Assembly (NCBI GenBank): GCA_017477245.1
Contig: JAFUWY010000017.1
Location: 1 to 36,623 of the forward strand
Source of the DNA: Bacteroidales bacterium
Lineage (GTDB): Bacteria; Bacteroidota; Bacteroidia; Bacteroidales; UBA932
Direction of reading: 5' to 3'
DNA: 36,623 nucleotides
Shown: piece by piece, positions 29,756 through 36,623 of the stretch
Position numbering within the stretch: the first letter of the stretch is position 1
How the letters are laid out: each line of letters begins with the position of its first letter
Made by a program: the position numbers and the translations under genes
Notes under the pieces: generated by a model
Seen by the model: the letters and a program-made list of their open reading frames with translations, nothing else
Databases searched by the model: none
Told to the model about the DNA's origin: nothing

Positions 29756-31114
29756 TTATTTGCTGATGGAGAAGATGGCTCCCTTGTCGGAGTAGTCCTC
29801 GTAGTAGAACTGGATGGCGCTGTCGTTCATGCGCGGGTGATACTTGTCCAGCAGGCGGATGATCTCGGCTCCGGCGAAGATGGCCGGACCGTAGGCGTGG
29901 GCCGCGAACGGGCTGACCGGACGGTAGTAGTAGAATGCCGGGTCGAAGGCCATGCCGGTGCCGACGCAGGTGCCGCCTACCTTGCCTTCCTCATCGATGA
30001 CGGTGTGCATGGCGTCCCAGGCGAGCAGGGCGGCCGGACCGTACTCGAGCGGATTGAGCCAGCCCTCGCAGATGCCGTGCGCGAAGCAGTAGGCGTAGAT
30101 GGCGGTGGCGGAGGACTCGAGGTAGGAGTCGTTGCGGTCCACCAGCTGGTGCCAGAAGCCCTCGCTGCTCTGCAGGGCGGCGAGGCCCTTGACGTGCTTG
30201 CGGTAGAGGTCGAGCACCTCGGCGCGGCCCGGATAGTTCTCGGGGAGGGCGTCCAGCACGTCGCACATCGTCAGGATGGCCCAGCCGTTGGCGCGGCCCC
30301 AGTGGTAGGCGGGATGCTCGTCCATCTCCTGGACCCAGCCGTGGCGGAAGAGGTTCTTCTCCGGGACCCACATCTTCTCCTTGAACAGGCGGATCTGGCG
30401 GATGGCCTCGTCATAGAACTTGCGGTCGCCGGTGAGCTTGCCGTACCAGGCGAGGGCGGGGATGCCCATGAACATATCGTCCAGCCACACGGTGTTGAGC
30501 TGCGGCCGGTTGCGGGCCAGGGTGCCGTCCTTCAGGCGGAACTCCTTGTTCATGATGTAGTCGGCATAAAGGTCGATCAGCGGACGGAGGTTCAGCTCGG
30601 GGTGGGCGACCTGGTCCTTGATCATGGACACGCACACGGCGCCGCAGTCGTCCAGCGCGTGGGGGTTCATCGTGACGCTGATCTTGTGGGCGGGCTTGCC
30701 GCCCGTGGCGCGGTATTCCTCGGCCTGGGTGGCGAGCAGTTTGTGGCGGTTGTAGGTGTAGTCGGTGTAGGCCTTGTCGCCAGTGGTGGCGCCGGCGGTG
30801 AGCATGGCGGCGTAGGTCACGCCCCACTCATAGCTCGCGAGCCGGAAGGCGCCGCGGGGGATCTCCCCGTCCTCACCGGGCTGCCAGGGCGTCTCTTTGT
30901 CCACGAACTTGAGGATCCGGTCCAGGTCGGCCTTGATGTCCTCCTTGGTGGGTACGCCGTAGGGAATGACGTAATCGGGCTGCAGCAGGTGCAGCGGTGT
31001 GTTGGAGTCGTTCTGGACGGGTTTGGTCTCTTCGGCGGCCGGCTGCTGCGGGCCGCAGGCACTCACGCCTGCGATCAGGGCGCAGGCGGCAAGGGAAAGG
31101 AACAGGTGCTTCAT
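29756..31114 (-). CDS. GH105 unsaturated rhamnogalacturonyl hydrolase, lipoprotein
   Basis: A 452-residue (alpha/alpha)6-barrel enzyme of the GH88/GH105 type. The signal peptide ends in lipobox SAC (cysteine at about residue 20), so it is membrane anchored. Key blocks: AFRLASYEWGVTYAAML, NTVWLDDMFMGIPALAW (about residue 210, with the catalytic Asp) and PAYHWGRANGWAILTMCDVL (about residue 270). These enzymes hydrate the double bond of the unsaturated uronic acid left by pectate or rhamnogalacturonan lyases and release it. It is the first gene of an operon with the GH106/GH28 fusion, one base apart. A TAACTTGC sequence at 31159-31152 may be its -7 box, with a leader of about 33 nt. Confidence 0.9.
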   Translation of the reverse strand: MKHLFLSLAACALIAGVSACGPQQPAAEETKPVQNDSNTPLHLLQPDYVIPYGVPTKEDIKADLDRILKFVDKETPWQPGEDGEIPRGAFRLASYEWGVTYAAMLTAGATTGDKAYTDYTYNRHKLLATQAEEYRATGGKPAHKISVTMNPHALDDCGAVCVSMIKDQVAHPELNLRPLIDLYADYIMNKEFRLKDGTLARNRPQLNTVWLDDMFMGIPALAWYGKLTGDRKFYDEAIRQIRLFKEKMWVPEKNLFRHGWVQEMDEHPAYHWGRANGWAILTMCDVLDALPENYPGRAEVLDLYRKHVKGLAALQSSEGFWHQLVDRNDSYLESSATAIYAYCFAHGICEGWLNPLEYGPAALLAWDAMHTVIDEEGKVGGTCVGTGMAFDPAFYYYRPVSPFAAHAYGPAIFAGAEIIRLLDKYHPRMNDSAIQFYYEDYSDKGAIFSISK

Positions 31115-31130
31115 TATGCGATAGTAGATT

Positions 31131-31182
31131 GGTTTTTCGGCTATAGTCGGTGCAAGTTACGAACTTTTGCCGAAAAAACCTA
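31131..31182. repeat. Inverted repeat in the gap between sigma operon and pectin operon
   Basis: GGTTTTTCGGC at about 31131-31141 pairs with GCCGAAAAAACC at about 31169-31180, with one bulged base and a long loop. It could end the DUF4252-gene transcript or sit in the GH105 promoter; the long loop makes a standard terminator doubtful. Confidence 0.35.
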
Positions 31183-31971
31183 CTTTATCGCCTTTGCGAT
31201 GAGTTTCTCGAACTCCGCCCGGTCCATGTTGCCTTCCAGGCAGACGAAGCGGCCGTAGTCGAAGTTGTCGTCGAGGTGCACGAGCACGAATCCCGTGACC
31301 ACCTGGCCGGAGGCGGCCATGTAGACCCGGGTGTAGAACCCGTCCTTGCGCAGGTCCATCAGGGTGACGTAGCCCCCCTGGTCGAGGAAGTCGCGGATGT
31401 CCCGGCGCAGGCCGCCGGAGGTCGAATTCCGGTTGTAGCGGACGTTGCGGTTGCCTTTGCGGTACTGCGCGAAGTCCAGCATGTACAGTCCCTTGAAATC
31501 CCGGACGATGGGCGTGAGGTCGAGCTGGCGGCCCTGAATGTCGATTTTCGGGACCTGGCGGGTGATCGAGAACATCTCCGGAGAGATGTAGGCGGCGCTG
31601 ATGTCCGTCATGTCGCACCAGCGGCTGTAGACGTAATTGCCTTCCTTGGGAGCCTCGCGGTCCCGGGCATACTGCACGAAGATGCTGCTCGCGGGCACGC
31701 CGATGACGGTCGTGCCGTCCTCGACCATGGGGATCAAGCCTTTGGGAGTCTTGTTTTCGAGCAGGGCGTAGATCTTGGGCCGGAGGTCGGCGGGGATGCG
31801 CGCCCATTCTTCGTCAGTCAGGGAGCCGGGAGAGGGAAAGCCCCCTTTCGCGGAGATGGCCCGGACGGTCTCGGAAAGCTGCATGATCGCGTCGTTGAGG
31901 GATTCCTGGGCGCGGACGGAGAGGGCCGGCAGCAGGCAGGCCACAAGGAGGAGTGTCAAGGTCCGTTTCAT
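31180..31971 (-). CDS. Exported protein with DUF4252-like C-terminal half
   Basis: A 263-residue protein with signal peptide MKRTLTLLLVACLLPALSV (cut after RAQ). The C-terminal part, including GGYVTLMDLRKDGFYTRVYM and the following valine-rich strand ending in DRAEFEKLIAKAIK, resembles DUF4252, a small family of exported Bacteroidota proteins often coded near ECF sigma factors. The N-terminal half (about residues 25-150) is extra and not recognised. It is the third gene of a tightly overlapping operon: its ATG overlaps the anti-sigma stop (ATGA). It may be part of the signal-sensing branch, but no function is known to me. Confidence 0.65.
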   Translation of the reverse strand: MKRTLTLLLVACLLPALSVRAQESLNDAIMQLSETVRAISAKGGFPSPGSLTDEEWARIPADLRPKIYALLENKTPKGLIPMVEDGTTVIGVPASSIFVQYARDREAPKEGNYVYSRWCDMTDISAAYISPEMFSITRQVPKIDIQGRQLDLTPIVRDFKGLYMLDFAQYRKGNRNVRYNRNSTSGGLRRDIRDFLDQGGYVTLMDLRKDGFYTRVYMAASGQVVTGFVLVHLDDNFDYGRFVCLEGNMDRAEFEKLIAKAIK

Positions 31972-32354
31972 GGGTTGAAAGGTTTGGGTGCGGGTTCCTG
32001 GAAGGGTTCGGAGAAAACGGTCAACCCGGTCTGCAGGGCTTCGGAGAACGCGTTGAAAGCCTCCTCCATCCGGGCAACCGCCGCATCGGTGGAGACCGGA
32101 GCCGGGCGGGTGAAAATGAGTACGGCGGCCAGGGCGGCGGCCGCCAGGGCAGGGACGGTGGCCAGCGTCCAGCGCGGGACGCGGCGGCGCGGCTTGTCGT
32201 CGAGCGCCTCCGCGCCCCGCTCCGCGAGCGCCGCGGCGCAGCGCAGCTCGTCCAGGGCGTCGGAGAGCCCGTCCGTGACGGCGGCCTGCGGGGTTTCCGC
32301 CAGCCGCTCCAGGTCAGCGGGGCTGAGCCTTTCTATCTCTTCGAGGGTTTTCAT
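31968..32354 (-). CDS. Probable anti-sigma factor, single-pass membrane protein
   Basis: A 128-residue protein with an acidic, helical N-terminal part of about 60 residues (MKTLEEIERLSPADLERLAE), one membrane helix (TLATVPALAAAALAAVLIFT, about residues 64-83), and a short outer segment. This layout, cytosolic helical domain then one membrane pass, is that of anti-sigma factors. No conserved anti-sigma zinc motif is seen. The ATG overlaps the stop of the sigma factor gene by ATGA and its stop overlaps the next gene the same way, which supports a fixed stoichiometry. The assignment depends largely on position next to the ECF sigma gene. Confidence 0.7.
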   Translation of the reverse strand: MKTLEEIERLSPADLERLAETPQAAVTDGLSDALDELRCAAALAERGAEALDDKPRRRVPRWTLATVPALAAAALAAVLIFTRPAPVSTDAAVARMEEAFNAFSEALQTGLTVFSEPFQEPAPKPFNP

Positions 32355-32818
32355 ATCTTTTTCCTGATTTTGTTCTTGATCCGGTGGAAAGCGACCCGCA
32401 GCGCGAGTTCCGATTGGCCCGTCAGCTGCGCGATCTCCTCATAGGAGAGGTCCTGGTTCAGGCGCATCCGCAGGAGTTGCCGGTCCTTGTCCGGGAGGCT
32501 CCTGACGGCGGCGAGGACCCGGGTCAGCTTCTCCGGCGGTTCGTCCGGGGGATCGGCTGCCAGCCCGGCCGGGAGCGGCTCCTTGCGGAGCTTCTCGCGG
32601 GCCCGTACGCGGTCCACGCACAGGTTGCGCATCAGGATGTAGCTCCAGGCCCGCGGGTCGCGGATCGCGTCCAGGCTGTCCCGGGTTGCCCACATCTTGA
32701 GGAACACGTCCTGGACGGCATCCCGGGCCTCTTCCTGCGATTCCAGCAGGGACAGGCCGATGCGGTACAGGCCTTCTCCCAGGGGGAGGAAGCGTGCGGT
32801 GAATTCTTCCGGTGTCAT
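32351..32818 (-). CDS. ECF-type RNA polymerase sigma factor
   Basis: A 155-residue sigma factor with the two ECF domains. Region 2 includes AVQDVFLKMWATRDSLD and WSYILMRNLCVDRVR; region 4 includes LPDKDRQLLRMRLNQDLSYE and the helix-turn-helix IAQLTGQSELALRVAFHRIK. Typical length and layout for the family. It heads an operon with a probable anti-sigma factor and a secreted DUF4252-like protein, all with overlapping start and stop codons. Upstream lies GGTAAC-N16-CGTC, an ECF-like promoter, which suggests that it transcribes its own operon. Confidence 0.92.
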   Translation of the reverse strand: MTPEEFTARFLPLGEGLYRIGLSLLESQEEARDAVQDVFLKMWATRDSLDAIRDPRAWSYILMRNLCVDRVRAREKLRKEPLPAGLAADPPDEPPEKLTRVLAAVRSLPDKDRQLLRMRLNQDLSYEEIAQLTGQSELALRVAFHRIKNKIRKKI

Positions 32819-32828
32819 CCGTTATAAA

Positions 32829-32854
32829 GACGAGGGCGTTTACAAAAAGTTACC
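32829..32854 (-). promoter_or_regulatory. ECF-type, probably autoregulated promoter of the sigma operon
   Basis: On the minus strand GGTAAC (32854-32849) and CGTC (32832-32829) are 16 bp apart, matching the general -35 GGAAC/GTAAC and -10 CGTC pattern of ECF promoters. Transcription would begin only a few bases before the ATG at 32818. No TAnnTTTG box was found here. Confidence 0.55.
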
Positions 32855-32873
32855 AATGATACGAAAGATTCTG

Positions 32874-32881
32874 TAATTTTG
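32874..32881 (+). promoter_or_regulatory. -7 box of the TSUP transporter gene
   Basis: TAATTTTG matches TAnnTTTG and lies 8 bp before the ATG at 32890, which implies a leader of only a few bases. No clear -33 element. Confidence 0.5.
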
Positions 32882-32889
32882 TACCTGCC

Positions 32890-33618
32890 ATGTCGGTTTG
32901 GGCCCTGATTTTCCTCTTCCTGTTCGTGACCGCGGCGAGTTTCACCCAGCGGGTCACGGGTTTCGGCTTCGGCATCATCGTGATGACCGTGCTGCCGTAC
33001 CTGCTCCCTTCGTACGGGGAGGCGACGGCCCTGTCGGGCCTGCTGGCCGTCTTCACGGCGCTCCTGCCCGCCGTGCGGATGCGCCGGCTGCTGCCCTGGC
33101 GCAAGCTGGCGGTGATCCTGCCGGTCTTCCTGCTCGTGTCCTTCTTCGCCGTGCGGCTGGTGACGCGCGTGGACAGCGACCTGCTGCGGCACATCCTCGG
33201 CGGGGTGCTGGTGGCGGTCAGCGTGTATTTCATCTGCGTGAGCGGCCGTTTCCGCCTGCCGCCGCGCCTGGACGTGCAGGCCGGGATGGGCGCGCTCTCA
33301 GGCCTGATGGGCGGCCTGTTCGCGATGCAGGGGCCGCCGGCCGTCATCTATTTCCTGGGTTGCGCCGACTCCAAGGAAGAGTATATCGCCCTGACACAGT
33401 GGTATTTCCTGATAGGCAATGCGGCGATGTCGCTGTTCCGCGCGGGCAACGGCCTGGTCACGCCGACCGTCCTCCGGATGTGGTGCATCGCCCTGCCCGG
33501 GGTGTTCCTGGGCCTGTGGCTGGGCGCGCGCGTGTTCTCGCGCCTGCGCGCGGACGTGTTCAGAAAAGTAGTTTACGGCTTCCTCGCGGTCGCCGGGCTG
33601 GCGGCCCTGCTGGCCTGA
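32890..33618 (+). CDS. TSUP (TauE/SafE) family membrane transporter
   Basis: A 242-residue protein with about eight hydrophobic segments in two related halves. The first half opens with FLFVTAASFTQRVTGFGFGI and the second contains GALSGLMGGLFAMQGPPAVI, the paired glycine-rich motifs typical of TauE/SafE proteins, which export or import sulfite, sulfonates or organic anions. The substrate cannot be told from sequence. It is divergent from the sigma factor gene and ends 7 bp before the convergent MscS gene, with no terminator visible between them. The start at 32890 is the only sensible one and lies very close to the -7 box. Confidence 0.85.
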   Translation: MSVWALIFLFLFVTAASFTQRVTGFGFGIIVMTVLPYLLPSYGEATALSGLLAVFTALLPAVRMRRLLPWRKLAVILPVFLLVSFFAVRLVTRVDSDLLRHILGGVLVAVSVYFICVSGRFRLPPRLDVQAGMGALSGLMGGLFAMQGPPAVIYFLGCADSKEEYIALTQWYFLIGNAAMSLFRAGNGLVTPTVLRMWCIALPGVFLGLWLGARVFSRLRADVFRKVVYGFLAVAGLAALLA

Positions 33619-33624
33619 ACCCGC

Positions 33625-34551
33625 TTAGCTGCGGACGTGGACGTCCACCTGCGGGAACGGGAAGTTGATGCCCGCCTGCGGGAGTTCGGTGTAGACCCGT
33701 TCGTTGAGGTCGAACCAGGCGCCCCAGTAGTCCTCCGTGCGCACCCAGGCGCGGATCAGGAAGTTGACGGAGCTGGAGTCGAGTTTCTGGATGGCGATGA
33801 TGGGGTCCTTGGCACCCGGGGTCGAGGCGCTCAGGAAGCGCGGGTCCTCGAGGACGATCTCCGTCAGTTTCTGCTTGCAGGCCGCGGCGTCGGTGCCGTA
33901 TTCCACACCCACGGTGATGTCGATGCGCCGCAGGGGGTAGTAGCTGTAATTGACGACGTTGCCGCCGGACAGGGCGCCGTTGGGGAGGATGACCTTGCGG
34001 TTGTCGAAGGTGGTCAGGTGCGTGCCCACGATGGTCACTTCCGTGACCGTGCCGGCGTAGCCCAGCGCTTCGATGTAGTCGCCGGCCTTGAAGGGCTTGA
34101 ACGCCATGATCATCAGGCCGCCGGCGAAATTCTGCAGCGTGCCGCTCAAGGCCATACCGATGGCCATGCCGCCCGCGGCGAGCAGGGCGGCGAGCGAGGT
34201 GGTGTTGACGCCCAGCGTGCCGATGGTCACGATGATGAGGATGATGGTCAGCGCGATGGAGACGAAGCTGGAGATGAACGAAGCCATCGCCCGGTCGGTC
34301 TGCTTGCGCTCGAACAGGCGCTGCAGGCCTTTCTTGATGCGTTTGATGAGCCAGGCACCGATGATGTAGATGACGATGGCAGCCAGCACCTTGAGGCCGA
34401 ACTGGATGGCCTGGCGGCCGAGGTTCTGCAGGGCGGTGCCGGGATCGGCGGCCAGCATCTCGGTAAACTGCTGGAACGCAGCCTTCGCAGAGTCGGCCTT
34501 GTGGATGAGTTCTTCTTCGTTGATGGGGTTCTGTACCTGGAGCAAAAACAT
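33625..34551 (-). CDS. Small-conductance mechanosensitive channel (MscS family)
   Basis: A 308-residue inner-membrane protein. It has three membrane helices: VLAAIVIYIIGAWLI, SIALTIILIIVTIGTLGV and the pore-lining third helix LAALLAAGGMAIGMALSGTL, followed by QNFAGGLMIMAFKPFKAGDY, the signature of the MscS beta domain. VILPNGALSGGNVVNYS and DITVGVEYGTD follow. The channel opens under membrane tension to release solutes after osmotic downshock. The start at 34551 is preferred to the longer frame because a promoter lies at 34578-34571. The soluble C-terminal domain ends normally at FPQVDVHVRS. Confidence 0.93.
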   Translation of the reverse strand: MFLLQVQNPINEEELIHKADSAKAAFQQFTEMLAADPGTALQNLGRQAIQFGLKVLAAIVIYIIGAWLIKRIKKGLQRLFERKQTDRAMASFISSFVSIALTIILIIVTIGTLGVNTTSLAALLAAGGMAIGMALSGTLQNFAGGLMIMAFKPFKAGDYIEALGYAGTVTEVTIVGTHLTTFDNRKVILPNGALSGGNVVNYSYYPLRRIDITVGVEYGTDAAACKQKLTEIVLEDPRFLSASTPGAKDPIIAIQKLDSSSVNFLIRAWVRTEDYWGAWFDLNERVYTELPQAGINFPFPQVDVHVRS

Positions 34552-34570
34552 GGGCGGATGGATTTTGGCG

Positions 34571-34578
34571 CAAAGTTA
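34571..34578 (-). promoter_or_regulatory. -7 box of the mscS promoter
   Basis: TAACTTTG on the minus strand, 19 bp before the ATG at 34551. No clear -33 element. Confidence 0.45.
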
Positions 34579-34643
34579 CAAAGAATCCGCGATAAGTGTG
34601 CCCTTGACCGATTCCCGTACCTTTTTTGCAAGAAAAGGAGACC

Positions 34644-34672
34644 TTTGCAAAAAAAAGTATATGATATCTTTG
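34644..34672 (+). promoter_or_regulatory. Promoter of a candidate small RNA
   Basis: TTTG at 34644-34647 and TATCTTTG at 34665-34672 are 17 bp apart, slightly short but otherwise a good match. No open frame begins within the next 150 bp that looks like a real gene. Confidence 0.5.
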
Positions 34673-34677
34673 CAACA

Positions 34678-34817
34678 GACAACACGGAGAAATACCTGGT
34701 TGTTGAAAAGATTTGGTTGGGTTAAACGATTTGGTTTGAGTGACGGATGTGCAGGGAGGGATGAGATCCTCCCTGCAGCCGTCCAAAAAACAAGGGCCGC
34801 TCGTTTTCCCTTTTTTT
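34678..34817 (+). ncRNA. Candidate small RNA of about 140 nt with terminator
   Basis: The stretch begins about 6 nt after a promoter box and ends in a T7 run. It contains a tandem 9-bp direct repeat GATTTGGTT (34710-34718 and 34728-34736), a strong hairpin (GACGG 34742-34746 with CCGTC 34779-34783, extended by TGCAGGGAGG 34750-34759 with CCTCCCTGCA 34768-34777), and a terminator stem AAGGG/CCCTT followed by TTTTTTT (34792-34817). It does not match 6S RNA, SRP RNA, tmRNA or RNase P RNA as I know them. The downstream gene has its own promoter at 34863. It may be a stand-alone sRNA or an attenuated leader. Confidence 0.5.
34791..34817 (+). terminator. Terminator of the candidate small RNA
   Basis: AAGGG (34792-34796) pairs with CCCTT (34808-34812) and a run of seven T follows at 34811-34817. 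The stem is short and the loop is 11 nt; the long T-run is the main support. Confidence 0.5.
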
Positions 34818-34862
34818 GTACCCTGCAGACCCGTTGCCGCGTGTTTATTCACTGATTTTTCC

Positions 34863-34870
34863 TAATTTTG
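34863..34870 (+). promoter_or_regulatory. -7 box of the PL22-like lyase gene
   Basis: TAATTTTG matches TAnnTTTG and lies 23 bp before the ATG at 34894, a normal leader length for the phylum. Confidence 0.5.
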
Positions 34871-34893
34871 TAACATACATAACCGTTAGCAAA

Positions 34894-36273
34894 ATGAGAA
34901 TACTCGCCAAGCTTACCCTCTGCGCCTTCGCAGCCGTACTGGCTGCAGCGCCCGCGTCCGCCCAGATCGGCCGGCGCTTCCCTTCCGAAAGGAAAGTCAT
35001 CAAGGATCCCAAGACCGGGGTCGAACTCGTCTTCCTGACCAGCCAGCAGGGCAAGGGGGACTCCAAGATCTACCAGACCCACAACCAGTGGACTTCCGAC
35101 GGCAAATGGGTCATCTTCCGCTCCAACCGCGTCCCCGGTGAGGCCATGGCCGTCAACGAGGAGACCGGCGTGATGGTCCAGGTGACTGAGGGCGGCTACA
35201 GCGGCATGCTCTGCGTGGCCCGCAATTCGATGCACCTCTATATCCAGCGCCAGGACATGACCGAGCAGCAGAAAGAGGAAGTGCGCGCCCTCCAGGCCCG
35301 CCGGCGTGCCGGCGAACAGGTGGAGATCCCGCGCTTCGGCTGGCAGGTGGTCGAGATCGACCTCGCCAAGCTCTTCAAGGATTCCGAGGCCGGCACCCTC
35401 AAGGGCAAGGCCGCTTATGAGCGCATCTGCGGCCGCATCCCGGCTGAGTTGTGCGTCGAGGGCGACATGGCCCTGGACGGCAGCGAGCAGGTCGCCTATT
35501 TCCGCCTGGCGCCCGACTATGCCCGCAAGATGCCCATCGCCGAGCCGATCGCCCCGAACTTCGGCCCGCGCAACATGGGCGCCGGCCCTGGCGGCATCGG
35601 CAAGATCGACCTCCGCACCGGCAAATGCGAGCCCGTGGTGGCCGTCCATTTCAAGGTGGGCCACATCCAGGGCAATCCCTGGCATCCCGGCGAGGTGATC
35701 TTCTGCTGGGAGACCGGCGGCAAGGCCCCGCAGCGTACCTGGATGGTCAACGCCGACGGCACCAACCTTCGCCCGATCTACCGTGAGACCGAGTATGACT
35801 GGGTGACCCACGAGGCCGTGATCAGCGAGGACGAACTCGTCATCGCCATCCTCGGCCACCGCCGCATCGCCCTGAACGAGCGCGACATGGATACCACCAA
35901 GGACTGGGGCCCCTCCGGCACGAAGGAATATGCCACCGGCATGGCCGTGGTCAACATGCGCACGCGTGAACTGACCATGGAAGGCCAGGTGGACGGCGAC
36001 AACTTCTGGCATGTCGCCGGTTCGTCCGACGGCCACTGGGTGGCCGGCGACGACTTCGCCCGCGAGCTCTGGCTCATCGACCGCCACACCAAGGAGCGCA
36101 TCCTGCTGACCGCCGGCCACAAGACCACGGCCGCGGACCACGTCCACCCGACCTTCAAGCCGGACGGCACCGCGATCGAGATCCAGTCCGCCATGCTCTC
36201 CGAGGACAACCGCTCGATGAACATCTGCATCGTCAAGCTCCCGCAGGAACTCATCGACCGCTACAAGAAATAA
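34894..36273 (+). CDS. Oligogalacturonate lyase-like protein (PL22-type beta-propeller)
   Basis: A 459-residue exported protein with signal peptide MRILAKLTLCAFAAVLAAAP (cut after ASAQ). The start at 34894 follows a promoter box; the open frame further upstream covers a terminator and is not used. The body is a seven-bladed propeller with PD40-like blades, for example NQWTSDGKWVIFRSNR. Blocks shared with PL22 lyases are VGHIQGNPWHPGEVIFCWE, WMVNADGTNLRPI, WVTHEAVISED and, near the end, DHVHPTFKPDG with histidines suited to bind the Mn ion. PL22 enzymes split unsaturated digalacturonate by beta-elimination. Together with the GH28/GH105 operon it forms a pectin pathway. It ends in a clear terminator. 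Confidence 0.75.
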   Translation: MRILAKLTLCAFAAVLAAAPASAQIGRRFPSERKVIKDPKTGVELVFLTSQQGKGDSKIYQTHNQWTSDGKWVIFRSNRVPGEAMAVNEETGVMVQVTEGGYSGMLCVARNSMHLYIQRQDMTEQQKEEVRALQARRRAGEQVEIPRFGWQVVEIDLAKLFKDSEAGTLKGKAAYERICGRIPAELCVEGDMALDGSEQVAYFRLAPDYARKMPIAEPIAPNFGPRNMGAGPGGIGKIDLRTGKCEPVVAVHFKVGHIQGNPWHPGEVIFCWETGGKAPQRTWMVNADGTNLRPIYRETEYDWVTHEAVISEDELVIAILGHRRIALNERDMDTTKDWGPSGTKEYATGMAVVNMRTRELTMEGQVDGDNFWHVAGSSDGHWVAGDDFARELWLIDRHTKERILLTAGHKTTAADHVHPTFKPDGTAIEIQSAMLSEDNRSMNICIVKLPQELIDRYKK

Positions 36274-36297
36274 CCCTCCCGGTTGTTTTTCCGAACG

Positions 36298-36322
36298 ATC
36301 CCCGGTTCTGCCGGGGATTTTT
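36298..36322 (+). terminator. Rho-independent terminator of the PL22-like gene
   Basis: A perfect 8-bp stem ATCCCCGG (36298-36305) and CCGGGGAT (36311-36318) with a 5-nt loop is followed by a T-run ending at 36322. It lies 25 bp past the stop codon. Confidence 0.85.
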
Positions 36323-36623
36323 CGTATCTTTTCGATTCCTGCCGGGGAAGAAGATGGGTTGCAAATCCGCATAAATCCAGGTGGCAGAAACAAAAGACAA
36401 GGCAAATTCAGAGGCGCACAGGAGTCATTCGACAAACGAGGAATGAACGGGAAGGCCTATTGATTATCAAAGAATAAAACAATATCTATTCTTATGGATT
36501 TTCCAAGCGCTATGGAAAGAAGTTGTATAGTAGATTATCACTTCGATTCAACGGTGTAGTTTGTGGATATATATTGCGCTCATAGGGGCGTCCCGCCCCT
36601 GGCCGCGCGGCTACCCTGGGAAG
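36323..36623. other. Non-coding tail with the start of a GC-rich repeat at the right edge
   Basis: No convincing gene is seen here; the only small open frame, 21 codons at 36494, has no support. The last about 45 bp turn suddenly GC-rich and contain a hairpin AGGGGCG-TCC-CGCCCCT (36584-36600) and the palindrome CCGCGCGG (36603-36610). This looks like the beginning of a dispersed palindromic repeat or of transposon-related non-coding DNA that continues outside the window. Confidence 0.4.

Noticed and set aside
26392-29766. A 1124-codon open frame on the plus strand
   Set aside because: It is the exact antisense of the GH106/GH28 gene; high GC leaves the opposite strand open. Its product is Val/Ala/Gly/Asp-rich with no domain.
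34678-34817. 6S RNA, SRP RNA or a known riboswitch
   Set aside because: Length, loops and conserved motifs do not fit those families as I know them, and the lyase gene has a separate promoter.
36494-36559. A 21-codon open frame near the right edge
   Set aside because: No promoter box, no coding composition and no similarity; expected by chance.
1-36623. CRISPR array, tRNA or rRNA genes, transposase genes
   Set aside because: No regularly spaced repeats, no cloverleaf or conserved rRNA segments and no transposase or integrase motifs were seen on either strand.

Overview
The window is chromosomal DNA of a GC-rich member of the Bacteroidota, most likely Bacteroidales. This rests on TAnnTTTG-type -7 promoter boxes, weak Shine-Dalgarno sites, and Bacteroidota-typical families: a Porin_10-type putative porin, a BACON/DUF6443 two-gene Rhs system, an HTH_34 regulator, a DUF4252-like protein, and GH28/GH105/PL22 pectin enzymes. 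The exact lineage is inference; an uncultured gut or rumen group would fit.

Layout. 1-2753: the 5' part of dprA (runs off the left edge), queA, and a divergent two-gene operon (membrane protein plus winged-helix regulator). 2755-13750: an accessory island. It starts with a scar made of duplicated pieces of two genes that now lie at 13.75-14.73 kb, followed by an unrecognised gene, an orphan Rhs tip with an Ntox21-like toxin and putative immunity gene, a full two-gene Rhs system ending in a metzincin-like protease domain with a putative exported immunity protein, and a pair of matching hairpins. 13754-16988: a TPR protein, an RsmF/NOL1-type RNA methyltransferase carrying an in-frame palindromic insert, an SRPBCC protein and a divergent NUDIX hydrolase.

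16985-26309: mostly cell-envelope genes: LolC/E-type permease, M13 metallopeptidase lipoprotein, DUF6198-type membrane protein, MltF-like lytic transglycosylase, putative porin, and an AmgK/MurU-like pair for amino-sugar recycling. 26404-31114: a pectin operon (GH106-like/GH28 fusion and a GH105 lipoprotein). 31180-32818: an ECF sigma factor, a probable anti-sigma factor and a DUF4252-like secreted protein, with overlapping reading frames and an ECF-like promoter. 32890-36273: TSUP transporter, MscS channel, a candidate small RNA and a PL22-like oligogalacturonate lyase. The last 350 bp hold a terminator, no convincing gene, and the start of what looks like a GC-rich repeat.

How they work together. 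The Rhs island reads as a contact- or secretion-dependent competition system: a Rhs shell with a swappable C-terminal toxin, immunity genes directly downstream, and a stored second toxin/immunity cassette. The GH106/GH28, GH105 and PL22 enzymes together cover cleavage of pectic backbones, removal of unsaturated uronic acid and processing of unsaturated oligogalacturonides, but no SusC/SusD pair is present here. Functions are assigned by reading the sequence only; no database search was run.
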